Shown here: positions 53,999 to 62,311 of the stretch, one piece after another
Layout of the letters: every line of letters starts with the position of its first letter
How positions within the stretch are numbered: position 1 is the stretch's first letter
Assembly: GCF_001440035.1 (NCBI RefSeq)
Contig: NZ_LJYG01000034.1
Coordinates: forward strand, 56,400 to 120,399
DNA length: 64,000 nucleotides
Reading direction: 5' to 3'
Source: Bradyrhizobium manausense
Lineage (GTDB): Bacteria; Pseudomonadota; Alphaproteobacteria; Rhizobiales; Xanthobacteraceae
Notes under the pieces: model-generated
Seen by the model: the letters and a program-made list of their open reading frames with translations, nothing else
What the model was told of the DNA's origin: nothing
Databases searched by the model: none
Made by a program: the position numbers and the translations under genes

Positions 53999-54805
53999 AT
54001 GCCATCACCCTATACATTCACCGATCCCCGGCTCGCCAAGCTCGACGGGTTCAAGGTCGAGATCGACGAGGCGCACGAGCGCGCTGACATCATCTTAGGG
54101 AGGCCGCCCTACAACGTGGTGGCGATGCCGCAGCGCGACCAGCTGCGGCTGACCTTCGAGACGCTGGACGAGGACGCGCGCGTGCGCGTCATCGTGGTGC
54201 GCGGCGAGGGCGAGCACTTCTCCAGCGGCGGGAATATCGGCGGCTTCATGGAGGCGAGCCCCGAGCACGTCTCCAAGCTCGCCTGGAACATAGCCGCGCC
54301 CGCGCGCTGCGCCAAGCCCGTGATCGTTGCCAACCGCGGCTATTGCTTCGGCGTCGGCTTCGAGCTGTCGCTCGCCTGCGACTTCCGCATCGCGTCCGAA
54401 ACCACGCAATACGCGCTGCCGGAGCAGAAGCTCGGCCAGATCCCTGGTTCGGGCGGCTCGGCGCGCCTGCAGAAGATGGTCGGCATCACCCGCACCAAGG
54501 ACATCGTGATGCGCTCCAAGCGCATCTCGGCCAAGCAGGCCTATGAATGGGGCATCGCCACCGAATGCGTGCCGGATGCCGAGCTGGAGAAGGCCACCGA
54601 CAAGCTCGTCGACGAGCTCCGCACCTTCTCGCCGCTGGCGCAGCGCACGGCCAAGAAGCTGCTCAATGACACCGAGGATTCGACGCTCGCTATCGCCATC
54701 GAGCTGGAAGGCCATTGCTATAGCCGCCTACGCCAGTCCGAGGACTTCAAAGAAGGCGTCGAGGCCTTCAACGCGAAGCGTGCGCCGAAATTCAGCGGCC
54801 GCTGA
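53999..54805 (+). CDS. hmfE: crotonase-family hydrolase (2-oxoglutaryl-CoA hydrolase role)
   Basis: 268 aa, enoyl-CoA hydratase/isomerase fold (oxyanion hole in FSSGGNIGGF and NRGYCFGVGFELSLACDF). In the hmf pathway the lactone or keto form of hydroxyfuroyl-CoA hydrates to 2-oxoglutaryl-CoA, and this family member hydrolyses it to 2-oxoglutarate. AGAAGGAACC precedes the start. 27 bp after hmfD. Confidence 0.84.
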   Translation: MPSPYTFTDPRLAKLDGFKVEIDEAHERADIILGRPPYNVVAMPQRDQLRLTFETLDEDARVRVIVVRGEGEHFSSGGNIGGFMEASPEHVSKLAWNIAAPARCAKPVIVANRGYCFGVGFELSLACDFRIASETTQYALPEQKLGQIPGSGGSARLQKMVGITRTKDIVMRSKRISAKQAYEWGIATECVPDAELEKATDKLVDELRTFSPLAQRTAKKLLNDTEDSTLAIAIELEGHCYSRLRQSEDFKEGVEAFNAKRAPKFSGR

Positions 54806-54880
54806 TACGCGATGCAACGCACGCCGCGGTTCGCAATGACGCGAACCGTGGCGCCATTCAAACGGGGGAGGTAAAACAAC

Positions 54881-56212
54881 ATGGCTGAGATGGATATGCC
54901 GGTCGTGGGCGCGCAGGCGTCCGCAGACAACAAGCAGATGGTCAACGCGATCATCGCCTCGGTGCTCGGATGGGCACTGGATCTGTTCGATTTGTTCATT
55001 CTGCTCTACGTGGCGCCGGTCGTCGGCGCACTGTTCTTTCCGTCGAGTAATGCGGCGCTGTCGCTGGCCGCTGTCTACGGCTCGTTTGCGGTGACGCTGC
55101 TGATGCGTCCGCTTGGCTCGGCGGTGTTCGGCCATTATGCCGACGTACACGGCCGCAAGCAGGCCATGCTGGTTGCCATCGTCGGCGTCGGCGTCAGCAC
55201 CGCAGCGTTCGGCCTCCTGCCGACCATCGCGCAGGTCGGCGTGTTCGCGCCGATCATCTTCCTGATCCTGCGCCTGGTGCAGGGCATCTTCGTCGGCGGC
55301 GTCGTGGCCTCCACCCATACCATCGGTACCGAGTCCGTGCCGCCGCAATGGCGCGGCGCGATGTCCGGTCTGGTCGGCGGTGGCGGTGCCGGCATCGGGG
55401 CGCTGCTTGCATCCTTCATCTTCCTGATCACGTCCTCGGTCTTCCCCGGCGATGCTTTTGCCGTGTGGGGCTGGCGCTTCATGTTCTTCTCGGGCCTGCT
55501 GAGCTCGCTGCTTGGCTGGTTTATCTTCCGCAACCTCGAGGAGTCGCCTTACTTCAAGGAGCTCAAGCGCCAGCAGGGCAACAAGCAGGCGAAGGTCTCG
55601 AAGGCGCCGGTCAAGGACGTGTTCTCCGGCCAATATCGCGGTGTTCTGCTGGTCAACCTGCTCATCACCTTTGGCGGTGGCGCGGGCTATTATTTAACCT
55701 CTGGCTATCTGCCGAGCTTCCTGAAGGTCATCAACGCGGTCCCGAACCAGACCTCGTCGCTGATCCTGATGGGTGCGAGCGTCTCGGCATTCTTCTCGGC
55801 CGTGCTGGTCGGTGCGCTCAGCGACCGCATCGGCCGCAAGAAGACCTTCCTGATGATCGGCGTCCTCGCAGCCGTGCTTCTGCCGTTGTGCTATCTCAAC
55901 CTCGCGGCCACCAGGGACACGACGCAGATCACGCTCTATGCGCTCGCCATCGCCTTCATCGGGAATGCGGGCTACGCGCCGGTGCTGATCTTCCTGAACG
56001 AGCGTTTTCCGACTGCGCTGCGCGCGAGCGGCACCGGTCTGTCCTGGAACATCGGCTTCGCGCTGGGCGGCATGATGCCGACCTTCGTCTCGCTGGTGAG
56101 CGGCAGCCCGGCGGAAATCCCGATGTCGCTGGCCTGCTTCGCGGCCGGCGTGTTCGTCATCTACCTGATCGGTGCGATCGTGATTCCCGACACCAAGGGC
56201 GACTTCCGCTAG
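54881..56212 (+). CDS. MFS transporter of the furan cluster
   Basis: 443 aa, twelve predicted helices, metabolite:proton symporter type (GWALDLFDLFILLYV near the N-terminus, the motif GHYADVHGRKQAML between helices 2 and 3, and GALSDRIGRKKTFLM in the second half). GGGGGAGGT gives a very strong ribosome site. Its place between hmfE and the GMC oxidase suggests uptake of furoate or HMF-derived acids, a role complementary to the Bug protein. Confidence 0.87.
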   Translation: MAEMDMPVVGAQASADNKQMVNAIIASVLGWALDLFDLFILLYVAPVVGALFFPSSNAALSLAAVYGSFAVTLLMRPLGSAVFGHYADVHGRKQAMLVAIVGVGVSTAAFGLLPTIAQVGVFAPIIFLILRLVQGIFVGGVVASTHTIGTESVPPQWRGAMSGLVGGGGAGIGALLASFIFLITSSVFPGDAFAVWGWRFMFFSGLLSSLLGWFIFRNLEESPYFKELKRQQGNKQAKVSKAPVKDVFSGQYRGVLLVNLLITFGGGAGYYLTSGYLPSFLKVINAVPNQTSSLILMGASVSAFFSAVLVGALSDRIGRKKTFLMIGVLAAVLLPLCYLNLAATRDTTQITLYALAIAFIGNAGYAPVLIFLNERFPTALRASGTGLSWNIGFALGGMMPTFVSLVSGSPAEIPMSLACFAAGVFVIYLIGAIVIPDTKGDFR

Positions 56213-56272
56213 GCTCGACCGGCGCGGTCGCAACGGCCGCGCCGGTCCATCGAATTGCACGACGAGACGGGA

Positions 56273-57970
56273 ATGGATGAGCTGCATTTCGACGACGTGA
56301 TCGTCGGCGGCGGATCGGCGGGCTGTGTGCTCGCCAACCGGCTCTCGGCGGACGGGCGCCGCCGCGTTCTCCTCATCGAAGCCGGGATGGATACGCCGCC
56401 CGAGGCGACGCCGCCGGAAATCCTCGACAGCTATCCGATGACGCTGTTCTTCGGCGACAAGTACATCTGGCCGGGTCTGTCGGCGGCAGCCGGCCGCAAC
56501 GCCGAGGGCAGGCCGGTCGTCCGCGCCTACGAGCAGGCGCGGGTGATGGGCGGCGGCTCCAGTATCAATGTGCAATCGGCCAATCGCGGCCTGCCTCGCG
56601 ACTATGACGAATGGCGCGATCTGGGCGCGCGGGGCTGGGGGTGGGCGGACGTGCTGCCGTATTTCCTCAAGCTCGAGACCGATCTCGATTTCGATGGACC
56701 GCCGCACGGCAAGCACGGCCCGATCCCGATCCGCCGCGTCGCCCGCGAGGACATTCCCGAGTTCGGCCGCGCCGTGGGCGAGGCGCTATCGGCGACCGGG
56801 CTGCCGTTCCGTAAGGATCAGAACGCGGAGTTCGAGGACGGCATCTTTCCGCCTGCGTTCTCCAACAGCAACGATCGGCGGGTCTCCACGGCTGCTGGCT
56901 ATCTCGATGCAGCGACGCGCTCGCGGCCGAACCTCGCCATTTGGGCGTACAGTGAGGTCGAGCAGCTTCAGCTCGACCACCGCCGCGCGACGGGTGTGGT
57001 GGTCTCGCGTAGCGGGCAGAAGCTCACGGTCGGCGCCGGCCGCGTGATCCTCACCGCGGGCGCGTTGCAATCGCCGGCGATCCTGATGCGGGCGGGTATC
57101 GGTCCGGGTGCGGCGCTTCAGGCGCTCGGCATTACCAGGGTTATCGATCTCCCCGGCGTCGGCAGCAATCTGCGCGATCATCCCGCGCTAACCTTCTGTC
57201 AATATCTGCCGCGCGACCTTCGGCTCCCGCTGGCCCGGCGGCGTCCCAACTTTGCGGCGATGCGCTACTCGTCAGGCCATCCGGGCTGTGACGCCTCGGA
57301 CATGTACATCACGGCCTCGGCCCGTGGCGGCTGGCACGCGCTGGGCACGCGGCTCGGGCTCTATTTTCTCTGGTGCAACCGGCCGTATTCCAGCGGATCG
57401 CTAAAGCTGGCGACGCCCGATCCCAAGACCTATCCGGTTGTCGATTTCAACCTGTTGTCCGATCCGCGTGATCTCGAACGGATGATTGCGTCCGTCCGTC
57501 TGCTTGCGAGCCTTGTCGTCCATCCCGCGCTCAATCCCGAGGCCGGTGACTTCTTCCCGGCCTCGTATTCCCCGCGCATCAAGCGGCTGAGCCGGTATGG
57601 CACGGCCAACCGCATCGTCGCCTCGATCCTCCGCCCGATGCTCGACGTGCCCGCGGGCCTCAGGCAGCTCCTGATCCGGCTCGTGCTGCTCAACGGCACC
57701 GACTTCCGGGCGACGTTGGCGGACCAGCGCGCCCTGGAGGCCTTCGTGCGGCAGAGCGTGTTTGGTGTCTGGCACCCCGTAGGCACCTGCCGCATGGGCG
57801 ATCCGGCTGACCCCATGGTCGTGGTCGATGCCGAGGGCAGGGTGATCGGCAGCGACAATATCTTCGTTGCGGACGCCTCGATCATGCCGCGGCTGCCGAC
57901 CGCCAATACCAACATCCCAGTGATCATGGCGGCCGAGAAGATCAGTGATGCGCTTTTGCGACGAAGTTAG
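56273..57970 (+). CDS. hmfH: GMC oxidoreductase (HMF/furfural oxidase type)
   Basis: 565 aa from ATG 56273. The FAD motif is DVIVGGGSAGCVLANRLS and ARVMGGGSSINVQSANRG is GMC signature 1. GAGRVILTAGALQSPAILM is signature 2. The catalytic histidine and asparagine are in GVWHPVGTCRMGDP and PRLPTANTNIPV. In known clusters HmfH oxidises HMF and its aldehydes stepwise to furandicarboxylate, the substrate of HmfF. It is last in the operon. Confidence 0.85.
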   Translation: MDELHFDDVIVGGGSAGCVLANRLSADGRRRVLLIEAGMDTPPEATPPEILDSYPMTLFFGDKYIWPGLSAAAGRNAEGRPVVRAYEQARVMGGGSSINVQSANRGLPRDYDEWRDLGARGWGWADVLPYFLKLETDLDFDGPPHGKHGPIPIRRVAREDIPEFGRAVGEALSATGLPFRKDQNAEFEDGIFPPAFSNSNDRRVSTAAGYLDAATRSRPNLAIWAYSEVEQLQLDHRRATGVVVSRSGQKLTVGAGRVILTAGALQSPAILMRAGIGPGAALQALGITRVIDLPGVGSNLRDHPALTFCQYLPRDLRLPLARRRPNFAAMRYSSGHPGCDASDMYITASARGGWHALGTRLGLYFLWCNRPYSSGSLKLATPDPKTYPVVDFNLLSDPRDLERMIASVRLLASLVVHPALNPEAGDFFPASYSPRIKRLSRYGTANRIVASILRPMLDVPAGLRQLLIRLVLLNGTDFRATLADQRALEAFVRQSVFGVWHPVGTCRMGDPADPMVVVDAEGRVIGSDNIFVADASIMPRLPTANTNIPVIMAAEKISDALLRRS

Positions 57971-58188
57971 ACTTTGCGATGCCCCGACCGCAGGTGGGCG
58001 CAAACATTGCCGAGATCGCCCACGGTGAGAGACGACCGCACTTCACTATAGGCCTCGTCTTGCATCAGCGCACCGACCAGCACCGGGCGCATCGCTGAAT
58101 CAGGCAGCGCCTGCGCGTGATCTGCGCAGGATGAATGCGGAACTGATAGATCGGATACGCGAATTGGTGGGCGCGGCAGGCTTGCCGA

Positions 58189-58399
58189 TCACGCGCACCG
58201 ATTGCGCTTGCGGCGCAATCCGATGCGAGTGCCGGGAAGGCAAATCCCGAGTTCGACGGCGCGGTGACCTGATCGACGCAACTGGCCGTTTCAGCTTCAC
58301 GATCATCAGCGTCAGGCTCTTTCCGGTCTCGCACATGTTGCGAAGCAGCTGGTCGTCGTCTTCTGACCAGCGTTGATGGTCATAGGTGCGGGCAGCCAT
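58189..58399 (-). pseudogene. frameshifted small helix-turn-helix-like protein
   Basis: The first frame reads HQRWSEDDDQLLRNMCETGK then LKRPVASIRS; the next frame reads RAVELGICLPGTRIGLRRKR and stops at a TGA (58189-58191). Joined, they give a short SANT/Myb-like protein of a kind frequent in bradyrhizobia. One base near 58290 must be gained or lost. Alternatively the long first frame (to 58100) is the real end, but its tail lacks resemblance. Confidence 0.5.
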
Positions 58400-58589
58400 T
58401 GCCAGGGCCTCTAAAGTCGATGAGGCAGGGCCAGATCACAGCGAATAGGAAGGGCCCGGTCCGGTACTGTTGGCCGGGTCAGTTGAAGGGCGGCTTGTTA
58501 CGCTGCCGCCTCTCACAGAGATAGTTCGCCCACATCGCGTTTCAATCGCTTTACGGATTTGTAATCGCAAGTCTCGATATGCGCGGGCC

Positions 58590-59186
58590 TCACCGCACAT
58601 TGGCGATGATGGCGGCGACGCGCCGGGAGTGCTGATCGACGATGATGAGATCCTTGCCGGCGAGCAAATACTGATCGCCCCAAAACCCGTTGAGCACTTG
58701 CGTGGCTTCCGCAGGCAGATCAGCAGTCTCGGTCTGTTGCGGGACGGATATGCCGACCATCATCTCGAAATTGGGACGATCCATCGAAGGCCCATGCGCG
58801 GACGAGATGATCGAGCGAAGCTGCTGGCGCTGCTGATCGGAGACTGTCGCAGGCGCGGTGCTCTGTTGAATTTGCCGCGCGCGCTTGCCCGAGGAGTCCT
58901 AGACGCCGACAGGATCCTGCTTCGCAGTTGTGCTGATCGCCTCGCGCTGCGTCGGAACCCCGGTCCCGACGGTGGTCGCGGGAGCGCTTTGGTCTGCGCC
59001 CGTCGATGGGCGGCCGAGATAGTCCGTCATCCCGAATATCTGGGGCACTGCAAACCAGACCGCAAATCCGACGAACAGAATCGCGGCGAGCGCCGATCCC
59101 CACATCATCACCTGGCGGGCGCCCTCTCTCTGCTCGTCGCGGGGAAGATTTGTGGCCATGATGATCGCTCCGTTGCGATTAGCCAA
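58590..59186 (-). pseudogene. membrane protein with DUF1236 end, interrupted by an in-frame TAG
   Basis: The frame opens at 59186 with a membrane helix (MMWGSALAAILFVGFAVWF), ends at TAG 58899-58901, and continues in the same frame to 58590 with PATVSDQQRQQLRSIISSAH and the DUF1236 ending QYLLAGKDLIIVDQHSRRV. The second half has no ribosome site of its own before MDRPNFEMM (58784). It is one gene broken by a nonsense codon, or two overlapping genes. DUF1236 function is unknown. Confidence 0.6.
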
Positions 59187-59608
59187 CCCGTGCGTCGCGC
59201 CACCGTTCCTATGGGCTGTCTCGCGGAAGGCAATCGAAATCGCCGGCTACGGCAAGGCGTCCCTTCTCAGCCCGCCCGTCGAATGCGCCTTGTTGAAAAA
59301 ATAGCCCCGATTGCCAGTTACGGCTTCGGCGTACTGGTGGATGGCAACGATAATCGCCGGATGGGCGCATGGCGCCGCTCTTCCTACGTTGCCTGGGGCG
59401 GACGTCCTGGAAAGGCGCTAACGAGCCAACCGGGAGGCTGACCGAGAGACGGAAGCTCTCCGGAGCGACAAAGAGATATTTGCGAACCACGATGACCACG
59501 GGTGGGCGAGAACGTGACCTATTTCCAAGCTCCTTAGTCCCTCCTCCCTGTGGCGACGGCTCCCGGCGCGAACTATATGCCGCTGTACGTCCCACCGCGC
59601 ATTCCCCA

Positions 59609-59913
59609 TTGAAGAAGCCCTTGCTCATCTTTCTATTCCTTCTCTTCGCGCCGATCGCTGCATCCGCAGCGCGCTATTTTTGGCTGAGCGATGGCCGGGA
59701 AAACTGGCTGTCGGCCGACCGCTCGAGCGCGGGAGTCCTGCCTTCAGCGGCTGAGCATCACGAAGCGGTCATCCGGGTCTTCGCCGCACGAACTGTCGGC
59801 TGGCGCAGCATCTTCGCCGTCCACACCTGGATTGTTGTGAAGGAAAAGGACGCGACGTCCTACACCCGTTACGACTACACGGCATGGGGTGAGCCGGTCC
59901 GAACCAACGGCTT
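59609..59913 (+). pseudogene. DUF3750-family gene cut by an IS remnant
   Basis: From about 59609 the frame reads a hydrophobic N-terminus (KKPLLIFLFLLFAPIAASAA), then VFAARTVGWRSIFAVHTWIV and TRYDYTAWGEPVRTNGF, all as in DUF3750 proteins. Homology stops at 59913, where an IS1182-type transposase sequence begins. About half of the usual length is missing. The start (TTG) is a guess. Confidence 0.65.
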
Positions 59914-60147
59914 CTGGAGAAGGTTCAGCAGCGGCTCGACCAGGACCCCAACAAGATGACCTTACGCCGCAAGACGGCCGAACATCCCTTCGGGACCATA
60001 AAGGCCTGGATGGGTGCCACGCACTTCCTCATGCGAAGACAGCACAAGGTTGCGACCGAGATGGCGATGCATGTGCTCGCCTACAATATGAAACGTGCAA
60101 TAGCGATTTTGGGTTGCCGAACCCTGCTGGAGGCGATGCAGACGTAA
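59914..60147 (+). mobile_element. IS1182-family transposase remnant (C-terminal part)
   Basis: The sequence reads LEKVQQRLDQDPNKMTLRRK, then TAEHPFGTIKAWMGATHF and HVLAYNMKRAIAILG, ending ...LLEAMQT. This parallels the last 85 residues of the intact transposase at 62496-63935 (TVEHPFGTLKMRMGATHF, HVLAYNLTRAMNIMG), so both belong to one family though clearly from different members. It truncates the DUF3750 gene. Confidence 0.85.
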
Positions 60148-60433
60148 GGAGTTTGTATCGGAGCAAACTCTAGCCGCGAAACCGATCCCGAGCCTCTCGA
60201 CTTGCCAGTCGGCAAAAGGGTTATCACACAGGCTGGGCCACAAGCTGAATTGCCCTGTCTCGACGCCGCTACGAATTGGCTGTGCGCCGCCGCGCTTGTG
60301 CCTGAGTATGAAAATCCTGCCTACCATCGAACCTGAACGAGCGTTTGCAAGGCCTCTGTGATCGGCATCACATACCGTCCGCTTGCCTTTCGCCACCCTC
60401 TGGATACGCTGCTACCATTGATTTGGGACCATA

Positions 60434-62275
60434 ATGGGCGCGCTTCGTCTTTTCTTGATCATTTTTGCCGTTTGGCTCGGATGCGGACCGGCGATGGCCG
60501 AACGGCGCGTCGCGCTGGTCATCGGTAACTCGGCCTACAAGAATGTGGCGAGGCTCGCGAATCCCACGAACGATGCCGCTCTGGTAGGCGGCATGTTCAA
60601 GAGGGCCGGCTTCGACGCCGTCGACGTCAAGCTCGACCTGAACGTGGTCGACATGCGCAAGGCTCTGCGCGAGTTCGGCAGCAAGGCCCGCGAGGCCGAC
60701 GTCGCGGTGGTCTACTACGCCGGCCATGGCATCGAACTCGACGGCACCAATTATCTGATTCCGACCGATGCCGCCTTGGAGACCGATACCGACGTCCTTG
60801 ATGAGGCCTTCCCGCTCGACCGGGTGCTGTTTGCCATCGAGCCGGCCAAGCAACTGCGCCTCGTCATCCTGGATGCCTGTCGCGACAATCCCTTCGCCAA
60901 GACCATGAAGCGGACCATGGCCTCGCGCGCGATCGGCCGCGGCCTTGCCAAGGTCGAGCCGACCAGCCCGAACACCATGATCGCCTTTGCGGCGAAAGCC
61001 GGCTCCACTGCCTCGGACGGCGATAGCAGGAACAGCCCGTTTGCCACTGCGCTGGTCGACCGCCTGCCGACGCCGGGCCTCGACCTCGGCAAGGCGTTCC
61101 GCTTCGTCCGTGACGACGTGCTCAAGTCTACCGGCAACAAGCAGGAGCCCTTTGTCTACGGCTCGCTCGGCGGCGATGACGTGTCGCTCGTTCCGGCGAA
61201 GCCGGTGGTCACTGCGCCGCAAGGCCCGCAAGCCAACCCGCAGGACAGCATCCGCCGGGACTACGAGCTGGCGCTGCAGGCGGGAAACCGCGACGCATGG
61301 GAAGCATTCTTGCAGGCCTATCCCGACGGCTTCTATGCCGGCCTTGCGCGTGCCCAACTTAAGAACGTTGCTGCCGAAGAGGCCCGCGCCAGCGCTGCCG
61401 AGAAAGCGCGCCAGGCTGAGGAGGCCAAGGCGCGGCTCGCATCGGAGCGCGCCACCAAGGCCGAGCAGGAAAAGGCTGCTGCCGCCGCCAAGGCGGCCGA
61501 GGATGCGAAGGCAGCCGCGGAGAAGGCCAAGCAGATCGGGGAAGCCAAGGCGCTCGCGGCCGAGCAGCGGCGGAAGGATGCCGAGGCCGCCGTGGCCAAG
61601 GCGCTGGCCGATAAGCAGGCTGCGGAGAAGGCGCTCGCCGACAAGATCGCCAGTGACAAGGCCGCTGCCGAGTTGGCCGCGAAGCAGGCTGCGGACGCGA
61701 AAGCGCAAGAGAGCGAACAGAAAGTTGCCGCCGTTGCTCCGACCTCTTCCCTGTCGAGCCTGTCTCCGCAGGAGACGGCGAAGCTGGTCCAATCCGAGCT
61801 CCGTCGTGTCGGCTGTCTGGCGGCCGCGGCCGACGGCGACTGGAATGCGTCATCGCAGCTCTCGCTGACGCTATTCAACAAATATGCCGGAACGAAGTTC
61901 GACGCAAAGCTCGCCAGCTTCGAGGCGCTCGATGCCATCAAGGCCAAGCCGGGCCGGGTCTGTCCGCTGGTGTGCGACCACGGCTTCAAGGCCGATGGCG
62001 ATGCCTGCGCGAAGATCACCTGCCGCGCCGGCTATCGCGTCAACGACGACAATGAATGCGAGAAGGTCCAGGACAAGAAGCCCGTCGCGACACGCGATGA
62101 TGCCAAGAAGCGAGACGAGGAGAGGAAGAAGAGCGAGGCTGCGCCTGCGAAGCCGCAGGCCACTGGGCAGATCTATTGCAACTCTCAGATATGCCGCCCT
62201 GTGCGACAAGGATGCCACTTGCAGCTGCCCAAGGGTGCTTTCACTCACGGAATAATGACTGAGGTCTGCGATTGA
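60434..62275 (+). CDS. secreted caspase-like (metacaspase, C14) protein
   Basis: 613 aa. Signal peptide 1-22 (cleavage after AMA). Peptidase C14 domain 24-260 with catalytic H98 in VVYYAGHGIEL and C149 in VILDACRDNPF. A long alanine/lysine/glutamate-rich coiled coil covers about 310-430. A cysteine-rich C-terminal part follows (CPLVCDHGFKADGDACAKI). Bacterial caspase-like proteins of this build are periplasmic and of unknown target. The gene is intact although an IS end lies about 37 bp after its stop. Confidence 0.9.
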   Translation: MGALRLFLIIFAVWLGCGPAMAERRVALVIGNSAYKNVARLANPTNDAALVGGMFKRAGFDAVDVKLDLNVVDMRKALREFGSKAREADVAVVYYAGHGIELDGTNYLIPTDAALETDTDVLDEAFPLDRVLFAIEPAKQLRLVILDACRDNPFAKTMKRTMASRAIGRGLAKVEPTSPNTMIAFAAKAGSTASDGDSRNSPFATALVDRLPTPGLDLGKAFRFVRDDVLKSTGNKQEPFVYGSLGGDDVSLVPAKPVVTAPQGPQANPQDSIRRDYELALQAGNRDAWEAFLQAYPDGFYAGLARAQLKNVAAEEARASAAEKARQAEEAKARLASERATKAEQEKAAAAAKAAEDAKAAAEKAKQIGEAKALAAEQRRKDAEAAVAKALADKQAAEKALADKIASDKAAAELAAKQAADAKAQESEQKVAAVAPTSSLSSLSPQETAKLVQSELRRVGCLAAAADGDWNASSQLSLTLFNKYAGTKFDAKLASFEALDAIKAKPGRVCPLVCDHGFKADGDACAKITCRAGYRVNDDNECEKVQDKKPVATRDDAKKRDEERKKSEAAPAKPQATGQIYCNSQICRPVRQGCHLQLPKGAFTHGIMTEVCD

Positions 62276-62311
62276 GAACGAGCTTCTCTTTGCTAACCAA
62301 GTCCGTTTCGG

